Origin: an uncultured Bacilli bacterium
GTDB taxonomy: Bacteria; Bacillota_I; Bacilli_A; RF39; UBA660
Assembly: GCA_947623855.1 (NCBI GenBank)
Contig: CANQHW010000047.1
Coordinates: forward strand, 1-8,425
DNA: 8,425 bases
Direction: 5' to 3'
Each line of letters begins with the position of its first letter. Within the stretch, counting starts at the first letter, position 1. The translations under genes and the position numbers were made by a program. The notes under the pieces are model-generated. The model worked only from the letters and a program-made list of their open reading frames with translations, searched no databases and had not been told where the DNA came from. Shown piece after piece: positions 1-5,515 of the stretch.

Positions 1-1004
1 TAACTCGTCTCTCCCACTAGTACTGCTCCATAACTATCCTTTAAAGCCGCTGCTAAAACCTCAGAAGCACTTGCACTATTACCATTAATTAATACCGCAA
101 TTTTATAATCTTTTTTATCACTAGTATTATCTTTAGTCTCCGCTACCCCGTTTTTATCTTCTAAGCCATATATAACTTTTCCCTTTTCTAAGAATAATTT
201 TGCAATCTTTTCTGTTTGATCTAAAAATCCTCCCGTATTATCCCTCAAATCAATTACCAAACTATCAATTTTATTATCTTCCAGATTTTCTAAATCTTTC
301 TTCACTTGTTTATAAACTGAACTACTAAAAACATCAATCTTTAAATAACCCACTTTCTTTTCATTATAATCATATATATTCGTCGAAGTTGCAGGTTTTA
401 AAATCTTTTTAGCTTTAACCTTACAATCAACAAGTTCTTCTCCTCTTAAAACACTAATCGTTAACTCTTTATCTTCATCCTTTATAATATCAGTAACTGT
501 ATTAATATCTTTATCACTAACATCTTCGCCATCAATCTTTTTAATAATATCTCCTTCTAAAAAACCAGCACTCTTAGCGGGAGTATCATCATAAACCTTA
601 CTAATTACCATCGTATTATTCGTCGTATCATAAGTTATTCCTACCCCAATTCCTACATAATCTCCAGCTAAATCCTCCGCTAAAGACGCTGCTTCTTCAC
701 TATCCATATATACAGAATATTGATCTCCTAAATAATTCATCATTCCATTAATAGCGTTGTTAATAAGTTCGCTCTTATCCACATCTTCATAATATTCATC
801 TAACACTGAAGCATAAGAATTTAAAAATTGTTGTAAATCACTATCCTTAGCTAAATCAGTATAACTCATACCATTCGCTGCTCTATAATTATTAATTACT
901 ATTAAACCCGTAGCTAAAGCCGAAAACACCCCCGTTGCAATTATCACAATAATAATCTCAGGTAAACTAAATCCTAATACTATTTTCTTGTTACTATCTT
1001 TCAT
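1..1004 (-). CDS. S41-family C-terminal processing peptidase (CtpA/CtpB-like), 3' end cut by window edge
   Basis: A membrane-anchored serine protease that would cleave envelope proteins near their C termini. My translation gives 334 complete codons. A signal anchor lies at about residues 13-38, a helical region at 50-100, and a PDZ domain at about 114-200 (VGIGVGI motif; TPAKSAGFLEGDII substrate-binding loop). The S41 core follows: VGYLKID at 218-224, then VIDLRDNTGG at 250-259. The nucleophile motif NGNSASASE is at 307-315; by alignment with E. coli Tsp Ser430/Lys455 the nucleophile is Ser312. The partner lysine, 25 residues later in GETxxGKG, would be residue 337, three residues beyond the window. 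The ATG at 1004 is preceded by AGAGGATGG at about 1012-1020. The gene has its own promoter, immediately downstream of the preceding gene's terminator, so it is not simply co-transcribed with it. The family is certain from motifs; the physiological substrate is unknown. Bacillus homologues include the sporulation protease CtpB, but nothing here shows sporulation. Confidence 0.95.
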   Translation of the reverse strand, partial: MKDSNKKIVLGFSLPEIIIVIIATGVFSALATGLIVINNYRAANGMSYTDLAKDSDLQQFLNSYASVLDEYYEDVDKSELINNAINGMMNYLGDQYSVYMDSEEAASLAEDLAGDYVGIGVGITYDTTNNTMVISKVYDDTPAKSAGFLEGDIIKKIDGEDVSDKDINTVTDIIKDEDKELTISVLRGEELVDCKVKAKKILKPATSTNIYDYNEKKVGYLKIDVFSSSVYKQVKKDLENLEDNKIDSLVIDLRDNTGGFLDQTEKIAKLFLEKGKVIYGLEDKNGVAETKDNTSDKKDYKIAVLINGNSASASEVLAAALKDSYGAVLVGETS

Positions 1005-1027
1005 AATATAACCATCCTCTATTTTCC

Positions 1028-1055
1028 ATTTTATCACTAAAATGCATTATGTTAA
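1028..1055 (-). promoter_or_regulatory. Promoter of the S41 protease gene
   Basis: On the minus strand, TTAACA (1055-1050) is followed after 16 nt by TAAAAT (1033-1028). A TG at 1036-1035 makes an extended -10 (TGATAAAAT). Each hexamer matches the sigma-A consensus at 5 of 6 positions. The expected start point is near 1020, giving a leader of under 20 nt that contains little more than the Shine-Dalgarno. The -35 begins within the U-rich tail of the upstream terminator. Confidence 0.65.
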
Positions 1056-1086
1056 AGAAAAAAGTTACTAGTTTGTCTAGTAACTT
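1054..1086 (-). terminator. Intrinsic terminator of the thioredoxin-like gene
   Basis: A perfect 10-bp inverted repeat, AAGTTACTAG / CTAGTAACTT (1077-1086 and 1062-1071), encloses a 5-nt loop. On the minus strand it is followed by UUUUCUUU (1061-1054). The stem starts inside the stop codon (1087-1085) of the gene it terminates. The plus strand lacks a U tract on the other side, so it acts in the minus direction only. Confidence 0.85.
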
Positions 1087-1567
1087 ACAATTCTACATTT
1101 AATTCTTTCTTTGCTTTTTCAGAATCAGTAATAGTTTTTGTTATTTTTCCATCTTTAATTTTTAATAGTGTAAATTCTCCAAATACCATATCTTTAACAT
1201 CTCCCGAAACATCGGTCTTCTCCCCCACATGTTCCTTATTTAAAGGATTAGCTAAATCCACATAGTATAAAGGAAGAGCATTTTCATTATCGCTAGAATA
1301 AATTATTCCCATATTGCTATAACTACTATTTTCCTCTTGATTATATACTAATACATAGTATTCTTTAGCTGGTCTATTCAAAATAGTACCTACTATTGCA
1401 GTATCATAACTAGTCGTTACTTCTTGTATTTTATTTTCATCTTCATCGCTTTTCTTAAATAAATCTTTACTAACAAAAGCTCTTGTTAAGAAATAAACTC
1501 CTACTCCACATACTAATACAACTACTAAAATAATTAAAAAATTCTTTACTGCTTTCTTTTCTTCCAT
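1085..1567 (-). CDS. Membrane-anchored, cysteine-free thioredoxin-like protein of unknown function
   Basis: A 160-residue protein I do not recognise as a named family. Residues 10-29 form one hydrophobic helix (signal anchor). A charged linker of about 25 residues follows, and the remaining ~110 residues face outward. Their order suggests a thioredoxin-like fold: strand EYYVLVYN (69-76), a polar turn and helix where a CxxC would sit (77-92), strand PLYYVDLANPLNKEHV (99-114), then GEFTLLKIKDGKITKT (130-145), resembling the thioredoxin 'PTLLLFKDGKV' hairpin. The only cysteine (Cys20) lies in the membrane helix, so no redox chemistry is expected; a binding or structural role is more likely. This fold call is inference from pattern only. 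The start has an AGGTGG Shine-Dalgarno 5 nt upstream (1573-1578). It has its own promoter and its own terminator, and lies between a lipoprotein and an S41 protease, all envelope proteins. Confidence 0.85.
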   Translation of the reverse strand: MEEKKAVKNFLIILVVVLVCGVGVYFLTRAFVSKDLFKKSDEDENKIQEVTTSYDTAIVGTILNRPAKEYYVLVYNQEENSSYSNMGIIYSSDNENALPLYYVDLANPLNKEHVGEKTDVSGDVKDMVFGEFTLLKIKDGKITKTITDSEKAKKELNVEL

Positions 1568-1584
1568 TTAAACCACCTACCACC

Positions 1585-1613
1585 ATTATACACAAATAAC
1601 TCCATAAAAGCAA
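1585..1613 (-). promoter_or_regulatory. Promoter of the thioredoxin-like gene
   Basis: A perfect -10 TATAAT (minus strand, 1590-1585) is preceded after 17 nt by TTGCTT (1613-1608), a partial -35. The start point would be about 10 nt upstream of the AGGTGG ribosome binding site, giving a short leader. It lies just downstream of the preceding terminator, consistent with an independent unit. Confidence 0.6.
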
Positions 1614-1616
1614 ACT

Positions 1617-1643
1617 AAAAACAGAAAATTTTTATTTCTGTTT
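1617..1643 (-). terminator. Intrinsic terminator of the lipoprotein gene
   Basis: On the minus strand, AAACAGAAA (1643-1635), a 7-nt loop and TTTCTGTTT (1627-1619) form a 9-bp A/U-rich hairpin that runs directly into a U run ending at 1617. It begins 8 nt after the stop codon of the lipoprotein gene. The stem is weak because only two pairs are G-C. Confidence 0.65.
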
Positions 1644-1650
1644 CCTAAAT

Positions 1651-2640
1651 TTATTTTAAAGTTGTAATAGTACTACCAATACTTTCTGCAATCGTTAATA
1701 ATTCATTACTCGTTAAATTCCCACTAGCTAAATAATAATCAATATTATTACTTGTCCAATAAAGAGAATTACCTGATAACGCCGCAATTGTATCATTTAA
1801 CATTAAAGGTTCCCCATAAACTGGAATTACTTCAAATTCTTCTAATGGTTTACTCATTTCTTCCACTAAAACAAACTCTTTCGCTCCTCCAAATGTTAGA
1901 ATTGCTCTTGTTCCATCTTCTACATCAATAAGCTCTTTACTAGAAAGATATGTATCTGTCGGAACATATAATGGATATATTATATCTTCTAAAGATGATG
2001 TATTTGCTTCACTACAACAATCTTCTTTAATTAAATTATCTAATTTAAAATCATCTTCATCTAATCCTGCTTTATAATCTAATTTATTAACAACTAATTT
2101 AATTTTAACTACATCACTATCATTAAAAACCTCTACTTTTTTAAGATTAGAATCCTTATCTAAATAAATTATTTGATAAACTAATTCTTGGTTATTTGGA
2201 TAATTAACATCAGTTTTAACCATATATTCTTCATCTTTTACTTTAATATTTGCTTCTTTCATACTTTTTATATCTTTTACTAAAGAACTTAGTAAATATG
2301 ATTGGGAACCATTATTCGGCCAGTCGGATTGGAATTTAAAACTCTTATTTAAACTAGGAGTTACGACATATATTCCTTCACTATTCTTTAAAATAACTTG
2401 CTCATGATTATTTATTTGATTAATTAAGGATACTTTATAATTATCCCCTTTTAAATAAGCCACATCTATCTTATAAGTAAAAGTATCTTCATCATTAAAT
2501 ATTTCTAAACTACCATCTAATTTATAACTCTTACTACTATTTACCTTACTTTCAAAATCTTTAACTACTGATTCATTAGTTTTTTTACCACATCCACTTA
2601 TTAAAAAAGCCAGCAAAAATAACACCCAAAATCTTTTCAT
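1651..2640 (-). CDS. Lipoprotein with LolA-like and DUF4367-like domains
   Basis: A 329-residue surface lipoprotein. Residues 1-16 are a short signal peptide ending in the lipobox LISGC, so Cys17 would be lipidated by Lgt and cleaved by LspA, leaving the protein on the outer face of the membrane. Residues ~25-200 alternate short beta strands in the manner of the LolA/RseB half-barrel (for example YKLDGSLEIF, FTYKIDVAYLKGDNYKVSL, EGIYVVTPS), as in Firmicutes YdcC/GerS-type 'lipoprotein-sorting-like' proteins. Residues ~222-329 resemble the DUF4367 module, ending with IDYYLASGNLTSNELLTIAESI-type strand and helix. A Cys-Cys pair (208-209) marks the linker. I chose the ATG at 2640 because AAGGAG lies 8 nt upstream; the in-frame GTG at 2649 overlaps that site and cannot use it. 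Fold assignments come from pattern only and the ligand is unknown. It is probably monocistronic, divergent from the DUF378 gene. Confidence 0.85.
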   Translation of the reverse strand: MKRFWVLFLLAFLISGCGKKTNESVVKDFESKVNSSKSYKLDGSLEIFNDEDTFTYKIDVAYLKGDNYKVSLINQINNHEQVILKNSEGIYVVTPSLNKSFKFQSDWPNNGSQSYLLSSLVKDIKSMKEANIKVKDEEYMVKTDVNYPNNQELVYQIIYLDKDSNLKKVEVFNDSDVVKIKLVVNKLDYKAGLDEDDFKLDNLIKEDCCSEANTSSLEDIIYPLYVPTDTYLSSKELIDVEDGTRAILTFGGAKEFVLVEEMSKPLEEFEVIPVYGEPLMLNDTIAALSGNSLYWTSNNIDYYLASGNLTSNELLTIAESIGSTITTLK

Positions 2641-2746
2641 TACCAACACTCCTTCTCTAATAAAATATATTTCATAATTCTTTAATTATTCATGTATATT
2701 TTTCTTAATTTTAACTCATACTAAGATTAGAAAAGAGGATGAGTAT
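2641..2746. other. Divergent intergenic region between lipoprotein and DUF378 genes
   Basis: These 106 bp must hold the starts of two divergent transcripts. The region is very AT-rich. On the minus strand a TATATT (2669-2664) could be a -10 for the lipoprotein, without a good -35. On the plus strand TAAGAT (2722-2727) is a weak -10 for the DUF378 gene. An inverted repeat ATAATT-cttt-AATTAT (2674-2689) sits in the middle and could be an operator, but in sequence this AT-rich it may be chance. I cannot place either promoter with confidence. Confidence 0.4.
2649..2654 (-). promoter_or_regulatory. Shine-Dalgarno that sets the lipoprotein start
   Basis: AAGGAG at 2654-2649 is 8 nt from ATG 2640. 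Its last G is the first base of an in-frame GTG (2649), which excludes that GTG as the start and shortens the longest open frame by three codons. Confidence 0.8.
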
Positions 2747-2953
2747 ATGCAAATAGTTCAAAAAATAGCATTAGTTTTCACTATTATCGGTGCAGTTAAC
2801 TGGGGATTAATTGGTTTATTTGATTTTAACTTAGTTAATATGTTATTTGGTGGAATGGAAATGTTAGAAAAATTAGTCTATATTATTGTGGGAGTGTGTG
2901 GCCTTATTAATATAGGTATTCTATTTACTGAATTATATCAAGGTGAACATTAA
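2747..2953 (+). CDS. DUF378 family small two-helix membrane protein (YuzA-like)
   Basis: A 68-residue protein consisting almost only of two membrane helices, about residues 6-25 and 40-62, joined by a short loop (FDFNLVNMLFGGMEM). The pattern IGAVNWGLIGLFDFNLV followed by VYIIVGVCGLINI is the DUF378 signature, as in Bacillus subtilis YuzA; no function is established for the family. It is the usual family length, hence complete. The ATG has a GAGG-type Shine-Dalgarno (AAGAGGATGAG, 2733-2743). It is the only plus-strand gene in the window, divergent from the lipoprotein gene and convergent with cdaR; its stop codon overlaps the first arm of the shared terminator. Nothing ties it functionally to its neighbours. 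Confidence 0.93.
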   Translation: MQIVQKIALVFTIIGAVNWGLIGLFDFNLVNMLFGGMEMLEKLVYIIVGVCGLINIGILFTELYQGEH

Positions 2954-2982
2954 AAAAAATTCCTTACTTTGGAATTTTTTTT
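2952..2982. terminator. Bidirectional terminator shared by the DUF378 gene and cdaR
   Basis: A 12-bp perfect inverted repeat, AAAAAAAATTCC (2952-2963) and GGAATTTTTTTT (2971-2982), encloses a 7-nt loop. Read from either strand it gives a stem ending in a run of eight U, so it should stop transcripts from both sides. The plus-strand TAA (2951-2953) overlaps one arm and the minus-strand TAA (2983-2981) overlaps the other, so the two convergent genes are separated by only the 27-nt core of this element. Confidence 0.88.
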
Positions 2983-4360
2983 AATTCTTTGTTAAAGTAA
3001 TATTTACTCCGGAATTAACGATATATGTTACTTTAGAATCTTTACCTTCTACAATTACTTTTACGTTATCGTGATCTCCACCGGTATACCCTGCTAAATC
3101 AATGTATGCTTCAATATCATCTGCAGTTATTTTATCAATAACTGAAGCTACTCCATTTACTAAAACATTTACCGTTTTATCTTCTCCACTTCGTGCATTA
3201 ACTGTATACCCCGATGGTACATTTCGATAAGTTACCACTACCCCTTCAATCGTTTTTTGCTCACCATCTCCAAAAGATACTTTAACATTGGCATAATTAT
3301 CACTAATATATCTTACTCCACTTGGTTTAGGAATTACTACATTATAGGATGTATCTCCTGTGGCCCCCTTACCTGTAACATCAATTGTTACCGGCACACT
3401 AGTTATACTATCAATCTCACTTTGTTCACCATATATTTTAACTTTAAATTCATTTTGACCATTAATCGTAATATTAGATATCGCTTTCCCTGCTACCAAC
3501 TCACCCGTTGTCATTATTCTAAGTGGTACATCTACACTATAACTACTTAACTCAATCGTAGCTCCCACTGTTACTGGTACAATTTCCACATTTTCTAATA
3601 TTTTTCCATTCTCATCAAAAGCCACAATTGGAACACTTTCTAAAGTATACGTACCACTATCTTTAAATTCATCATTACTTAAATCAATAAGAGCCTTAAC
3701 CGTTGCAATCTTAGCTAAAGTTTCCTCACTACCTTTAACAACTACTTCATTCTTATCTAGATTAACACTCTTTATACTTAAAGTTCCATCTAACTCATCT
3801 TGATTTAATAAATCATAATCAATAGTTTTAAGACTAGATACTTTCTTACTAATTGTTACATAAACAAATGACGGATCTAGTTTATAATTTAAATTATCAA
3901 TATTTTGATTATAAGTTAATTTAACTCGATAAGGATCTTCTCTAGGAGTATAATCTGTTAAATCTAAAACCACTTCATGTTCTCCTAATTGTTTCGCTAA
4001 ATATAAATCCATCTTCCGCCCAATTAAAGTAATATCAACCGTCTCTGGTATTCCTTCAACAACATAAGCTTCTTTATTATACTCAACTCTAACCTCTTTA
4101 TTAACCAGTATCTCCGCATCCGTTCCAACTAAAGTTATTACTCTACTATCTACTAAGAAAAAGACCACTATCGCTAAAATTAAAGAAAAATATAATAACA
4201 CATTTGGACGATTCAAAAATGAATCTATTTTTATGGGATTACTTCCAATTCTTTTCCCTATAGCATAAACTAATTTACTTATCGGAGTAACAATATATCT
4301 ATCTATTAAATAATAGAAAGCTTTAAAAAAGTTAGCAATAGCATTAAATATCTTACTCAT
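2981..4360 (-). CDS. cdaR: CdaR, YbbR-repeat regulator of diadenylate cyclase CdaA
   Basis: A 459-residue membrane protein that in Bacillus and relatives binds CdaA and modulates c-di-AMP synthesis from outside the membrane. One hydrophobic helix lies at ~54-71 (VLLYFSLILAIVVFFLV), followed by an extracytoplasmic region of four YbbR-type beta repeats, at about residues 85-175, 180-270, 275-365 and 368-459. Typical repeat features are visible, such as VxxGIPETVDITLIG, VVVKGSEETLAKIATV, VKIYGEQSEIDSI and VNVLVNGVASVIDKI. The ~50 residues before the helix are unusually long for CdaR, where the helix normally sits near the N terminus, and contain an amphipathic stretch. I chose ATG 4360, preceded by AAGGTGA with 5-nt spacing, over upstream in-frame ATGs (4390, 4384) that lie inside cdaA and lack a site. 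It overlaps the end of cdaA by 8 bp (ATGAGTAA), suggesting translational coupling. A terminator follows at once, so the usual glmM is missing. Confidence 0.93.
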   Translation of the reverse strand: MSKIFNAIANFFKAFYYLIDRYIVTPISKLVYAIGKRIGSNPIKIDSFLNRPNVLLYFSLILAIVVFFLVDSRVITLVGTDAEILVNKEVRVEYNKEAYVVEGIPETVDITLIGRKMDLYLAKQLGEHEVVLDLTDYTPREDPYRVKLTYNQNIDNLNYKLDPSFVYVTISKKVSSLKTIDYDLLNQDELDGTLSIKSVNLDKNEVVVKGSEETLAKIATVKALIDLSNDEFKDSGTYTLESVPIVAFDENGKILENVEIVPVTVGATIELSSYSVDVPLRIMTTGELVAGKAISNITINGQNEFKVKIYGEQSEIDSITSVPVTIDVTGKGATGDTSYNVVIPKPSGVRYISDNYANVKVSFGDGEQKTIEGVVVTYRNVPSGYTVNARSGEDKTVNVLVNGVASVIDKITADDIEAYIDLAGYTGGDHDNVKVIVEGKDSKVTYIVNSGVNITLTKN

Positions 4361-5171
4361 GAGATTCACCTTCTTCCTCTTCATCAGCATTATAGAATAT
4401 CTCTGCTTTTGGTTTTAACTCTTCTACTAACATCATCCTAAATTCATCTAAACTTAAATTGTAATGAATCTCATTATCAAAAGCAATACTAAGTCTTCCC
4501 GTCTCCTCACTAACTACCAACGCTAAAGCATCACTTTCCTCCGCAATCCCTAAAGCTGCTCTATGTCTCGTCCCTAATCTTTTACTAACATTAGGATTCA
4601 TACTAGTTTTAAATACCGCTCCCGCACAAGTTAATCTATCCCCTTGAATAATTACTCCTCCATCATGTAAAGGTGAATTAGGGAAAAATATACTTCCTAA
4701 TAACGGACTAGTTAAATCCGCATAAATCTTAGTAGCTGGATCAATATATTCTTGTAAAGACATATCTCTTTCAATTACAATTAATGCTCCAAACCGATTC
4801 TTCTTTAAATATTCTACGGCATCCATTATTTCATAAACTACTCTTTCTCTTTCATCAACCGTTAAAATTTTATGTCTTCCTAAAAGTTGCGTTCTTCCAA
4901 TAGATTCCAAAACATTTCTAATCTCTGGTTGAAAAATAACTATAATCGCTAAAGGTCCCCATTCTAGAATATACTCTAGGACTACCCCTACCGTATATAA
5001 ATTTAATAAATTACTAATAACTTTAATTGCTATTAAAAATACAATTCCTTTAACAATTAAAACTAATTTAACATTATTTTTAATATTTTTTAAAACAAAA
5101 TAAAACATTAACCAAACTACTGCTATATCAATTACTTTAGTTAAAATACCCCATAAAGTTGTTAAAGTCAT
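4353..5171 (-). CDS. cdaA: CdaA (DacA), membrane diadenylate cyclase making c-di-AMP
   Basis: Condenses two ATP into cyclic di-AMP, the messenger controlling potassium/osmolyte balance and wall homeostasis in Gram-positives. The 272-residue length is normal. Three membrane helices lie at about 10-28, 34-54 and 63-80, followed by the CdaA linker FQPEIRNVLESIGR (80-93) and a cytoplasmic DAC domain (~105-255). Catalytic motifs are present: NSPLHDGG (165-172, metal-binding Asp170) and GTRHRAALGI (200-209, RHR at 202-204), then VSEETGRLSIA (220-230). The classical DGA triad reads DGG here, a conservative change next to the metal-binding Asp. The C terminus is a short acidic tail. ATG 5171 has AAGGAAG 6 nt upstream. 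It has a strong promoter of its own and may also be read from the genes upstream, since no terminator separates it from them. cdaR follows with an 8-bp overlap, the conserved arrangement. Confidence 0.97.
   Translation of the reverse strand: MTLTTLWGILTKVIDIAVVWLMFYFVLKNIKNNVKLVLIVKGIVFLIAIKVISNLLNLYTVGVVLEYILEWGPLAIIVIFQPEIRNVLESIGRTQLLGRHKILTVDERERVVYEIMDAVEYLKKNRFGALIVIERDMSLQEYIDPATKIYADLTSPLLGSIFFPNSPLHDGGVIIQGDRLTCAGAVFKTSMNPNVSKRLGTRHRAALGIAEESDALALVVSEETGRLSIAFDNEIHYNLSLDEFRMMLVEELKPKAEIFYNADEEEEGESHE
4366..4372 (-). promoter_or_regulatory. Shine-Dalgarno that sets the cdaR start
   Basis: AAGGTGA lies inside the last codons of cdaA, 5 nt before ATG 4360. The same GGTGA with 4-5 nt spacing occurs before the yerB-like gene and smpB, which supports this start over ATG 4390. 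Confidence 0.75.
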
Positions 5172-5202
5172 AAAAAACTTCCTTTCTAATATCCCACTAA
5201 TT

Positions 5203-5230
5203 ATTATACCAAACCCTTTTTAAATTTCAA
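5203..5230 (-). promoter_or_regulatory. Strong extended -10 promoter of cdaA-cdaR
   Basis: On the minus strand, TTGAAA (5230-5225) is followed after 16 nt by a perfect TATAAT (5208-5203) preceded by TGG, an extended -10. This is the best promoter match in the window. The -35 abuts the stop codon (5233-5231) of the upstream small gene, so cdaA-cdaR can be transcribed separately from the yerB-like pair. The leader would be about 25 nt, too short for a riboswitch. Confidence 0.8.
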
Positions 5231-5503
5231 CTACAGTTTTTCTACCTCATTAACTGCTTGATTTATTGAAGGTACATCCAACTTCATTGTATTCTTATTA
5301 ACCGTATCTCCAATATTTCTTCCTTCTACTTCCTTTTTTAAATCCTCTAATTCCGGTTTATTCTTATTACTTCGCATATCATTTTTAACGACTAAATCAT
5401 CATTCTTAATTGAATTATACCCTATAAGAGCTAATACCAATAAAATACACAAAATAATCAAAATAATATAACTATCTGCTAAAACATTTAAGAACCCCTC
5501 CAT
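5231..5503 (-). CDS. Small single-pass membrane protein of unknown function, upstream of cdaA
   Basis: A 90-residue protein I do not recognise. Residues ~10-30 form one strongly hydrophobic helix (YIILIILCILLVLALIGY). Behind it lies a ~60-residue hydrophilic tail rich in Lys, Asp, Glu and Asn, which should be cytoplasmic because the positive residues follow the helix. The tail has a short charged helical stretch (PELEDLKKEVEG, 50-61) and ends in a second possible amphipathic helix (SINQAVNEVEKL). It is very likely a real gene: a full AAGGAGG Shine-Dalgarno (5516-5510) lies 6 nt before the ATG. That site overlaps the TAA of the yerB-like gene, so the two genes are only 12 bp apart and should be co-transcribed. 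It ends directly before the cdaA promoter with no terminator between. Position suggests, but does not prove, a link to the YerB-like protein or to CdaA. Confidence 0.82.
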   Translation of the reverse strand: MEGFLNVLADSYIILIILCILLVLALIGYNSIKNDDLVVKNDMRSNKNKPELEDLKKEVEGRNIGDTVNKNTMKLDVPSINQAVNEVEKL

Positions 5504-5515
5504 ACTATTCCTCCT

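Noticed and set aside
3257..3550. Plus-strand open frame of 97 codons inside cdaR
   Set aside because: It is antisense to a well supported gene, its translation is Tyr/Ile/Thr-rich with no family pattern, and it has no clear ribosome site.
4361..4390. Longer cdaR start at ATG 4390
   Set aside because: It lies within cdaA with no ribosome site, whereas ATG 4360 has AAGGTGA at ideal spacing and a coupled 8-bp overlap.
5172..5230. c-di-AMP (ydaO-type) riboswitch before cdaA
   Set aside because: The spacer is only 59 bp and mostly promoter; the leader is too short for that structure.
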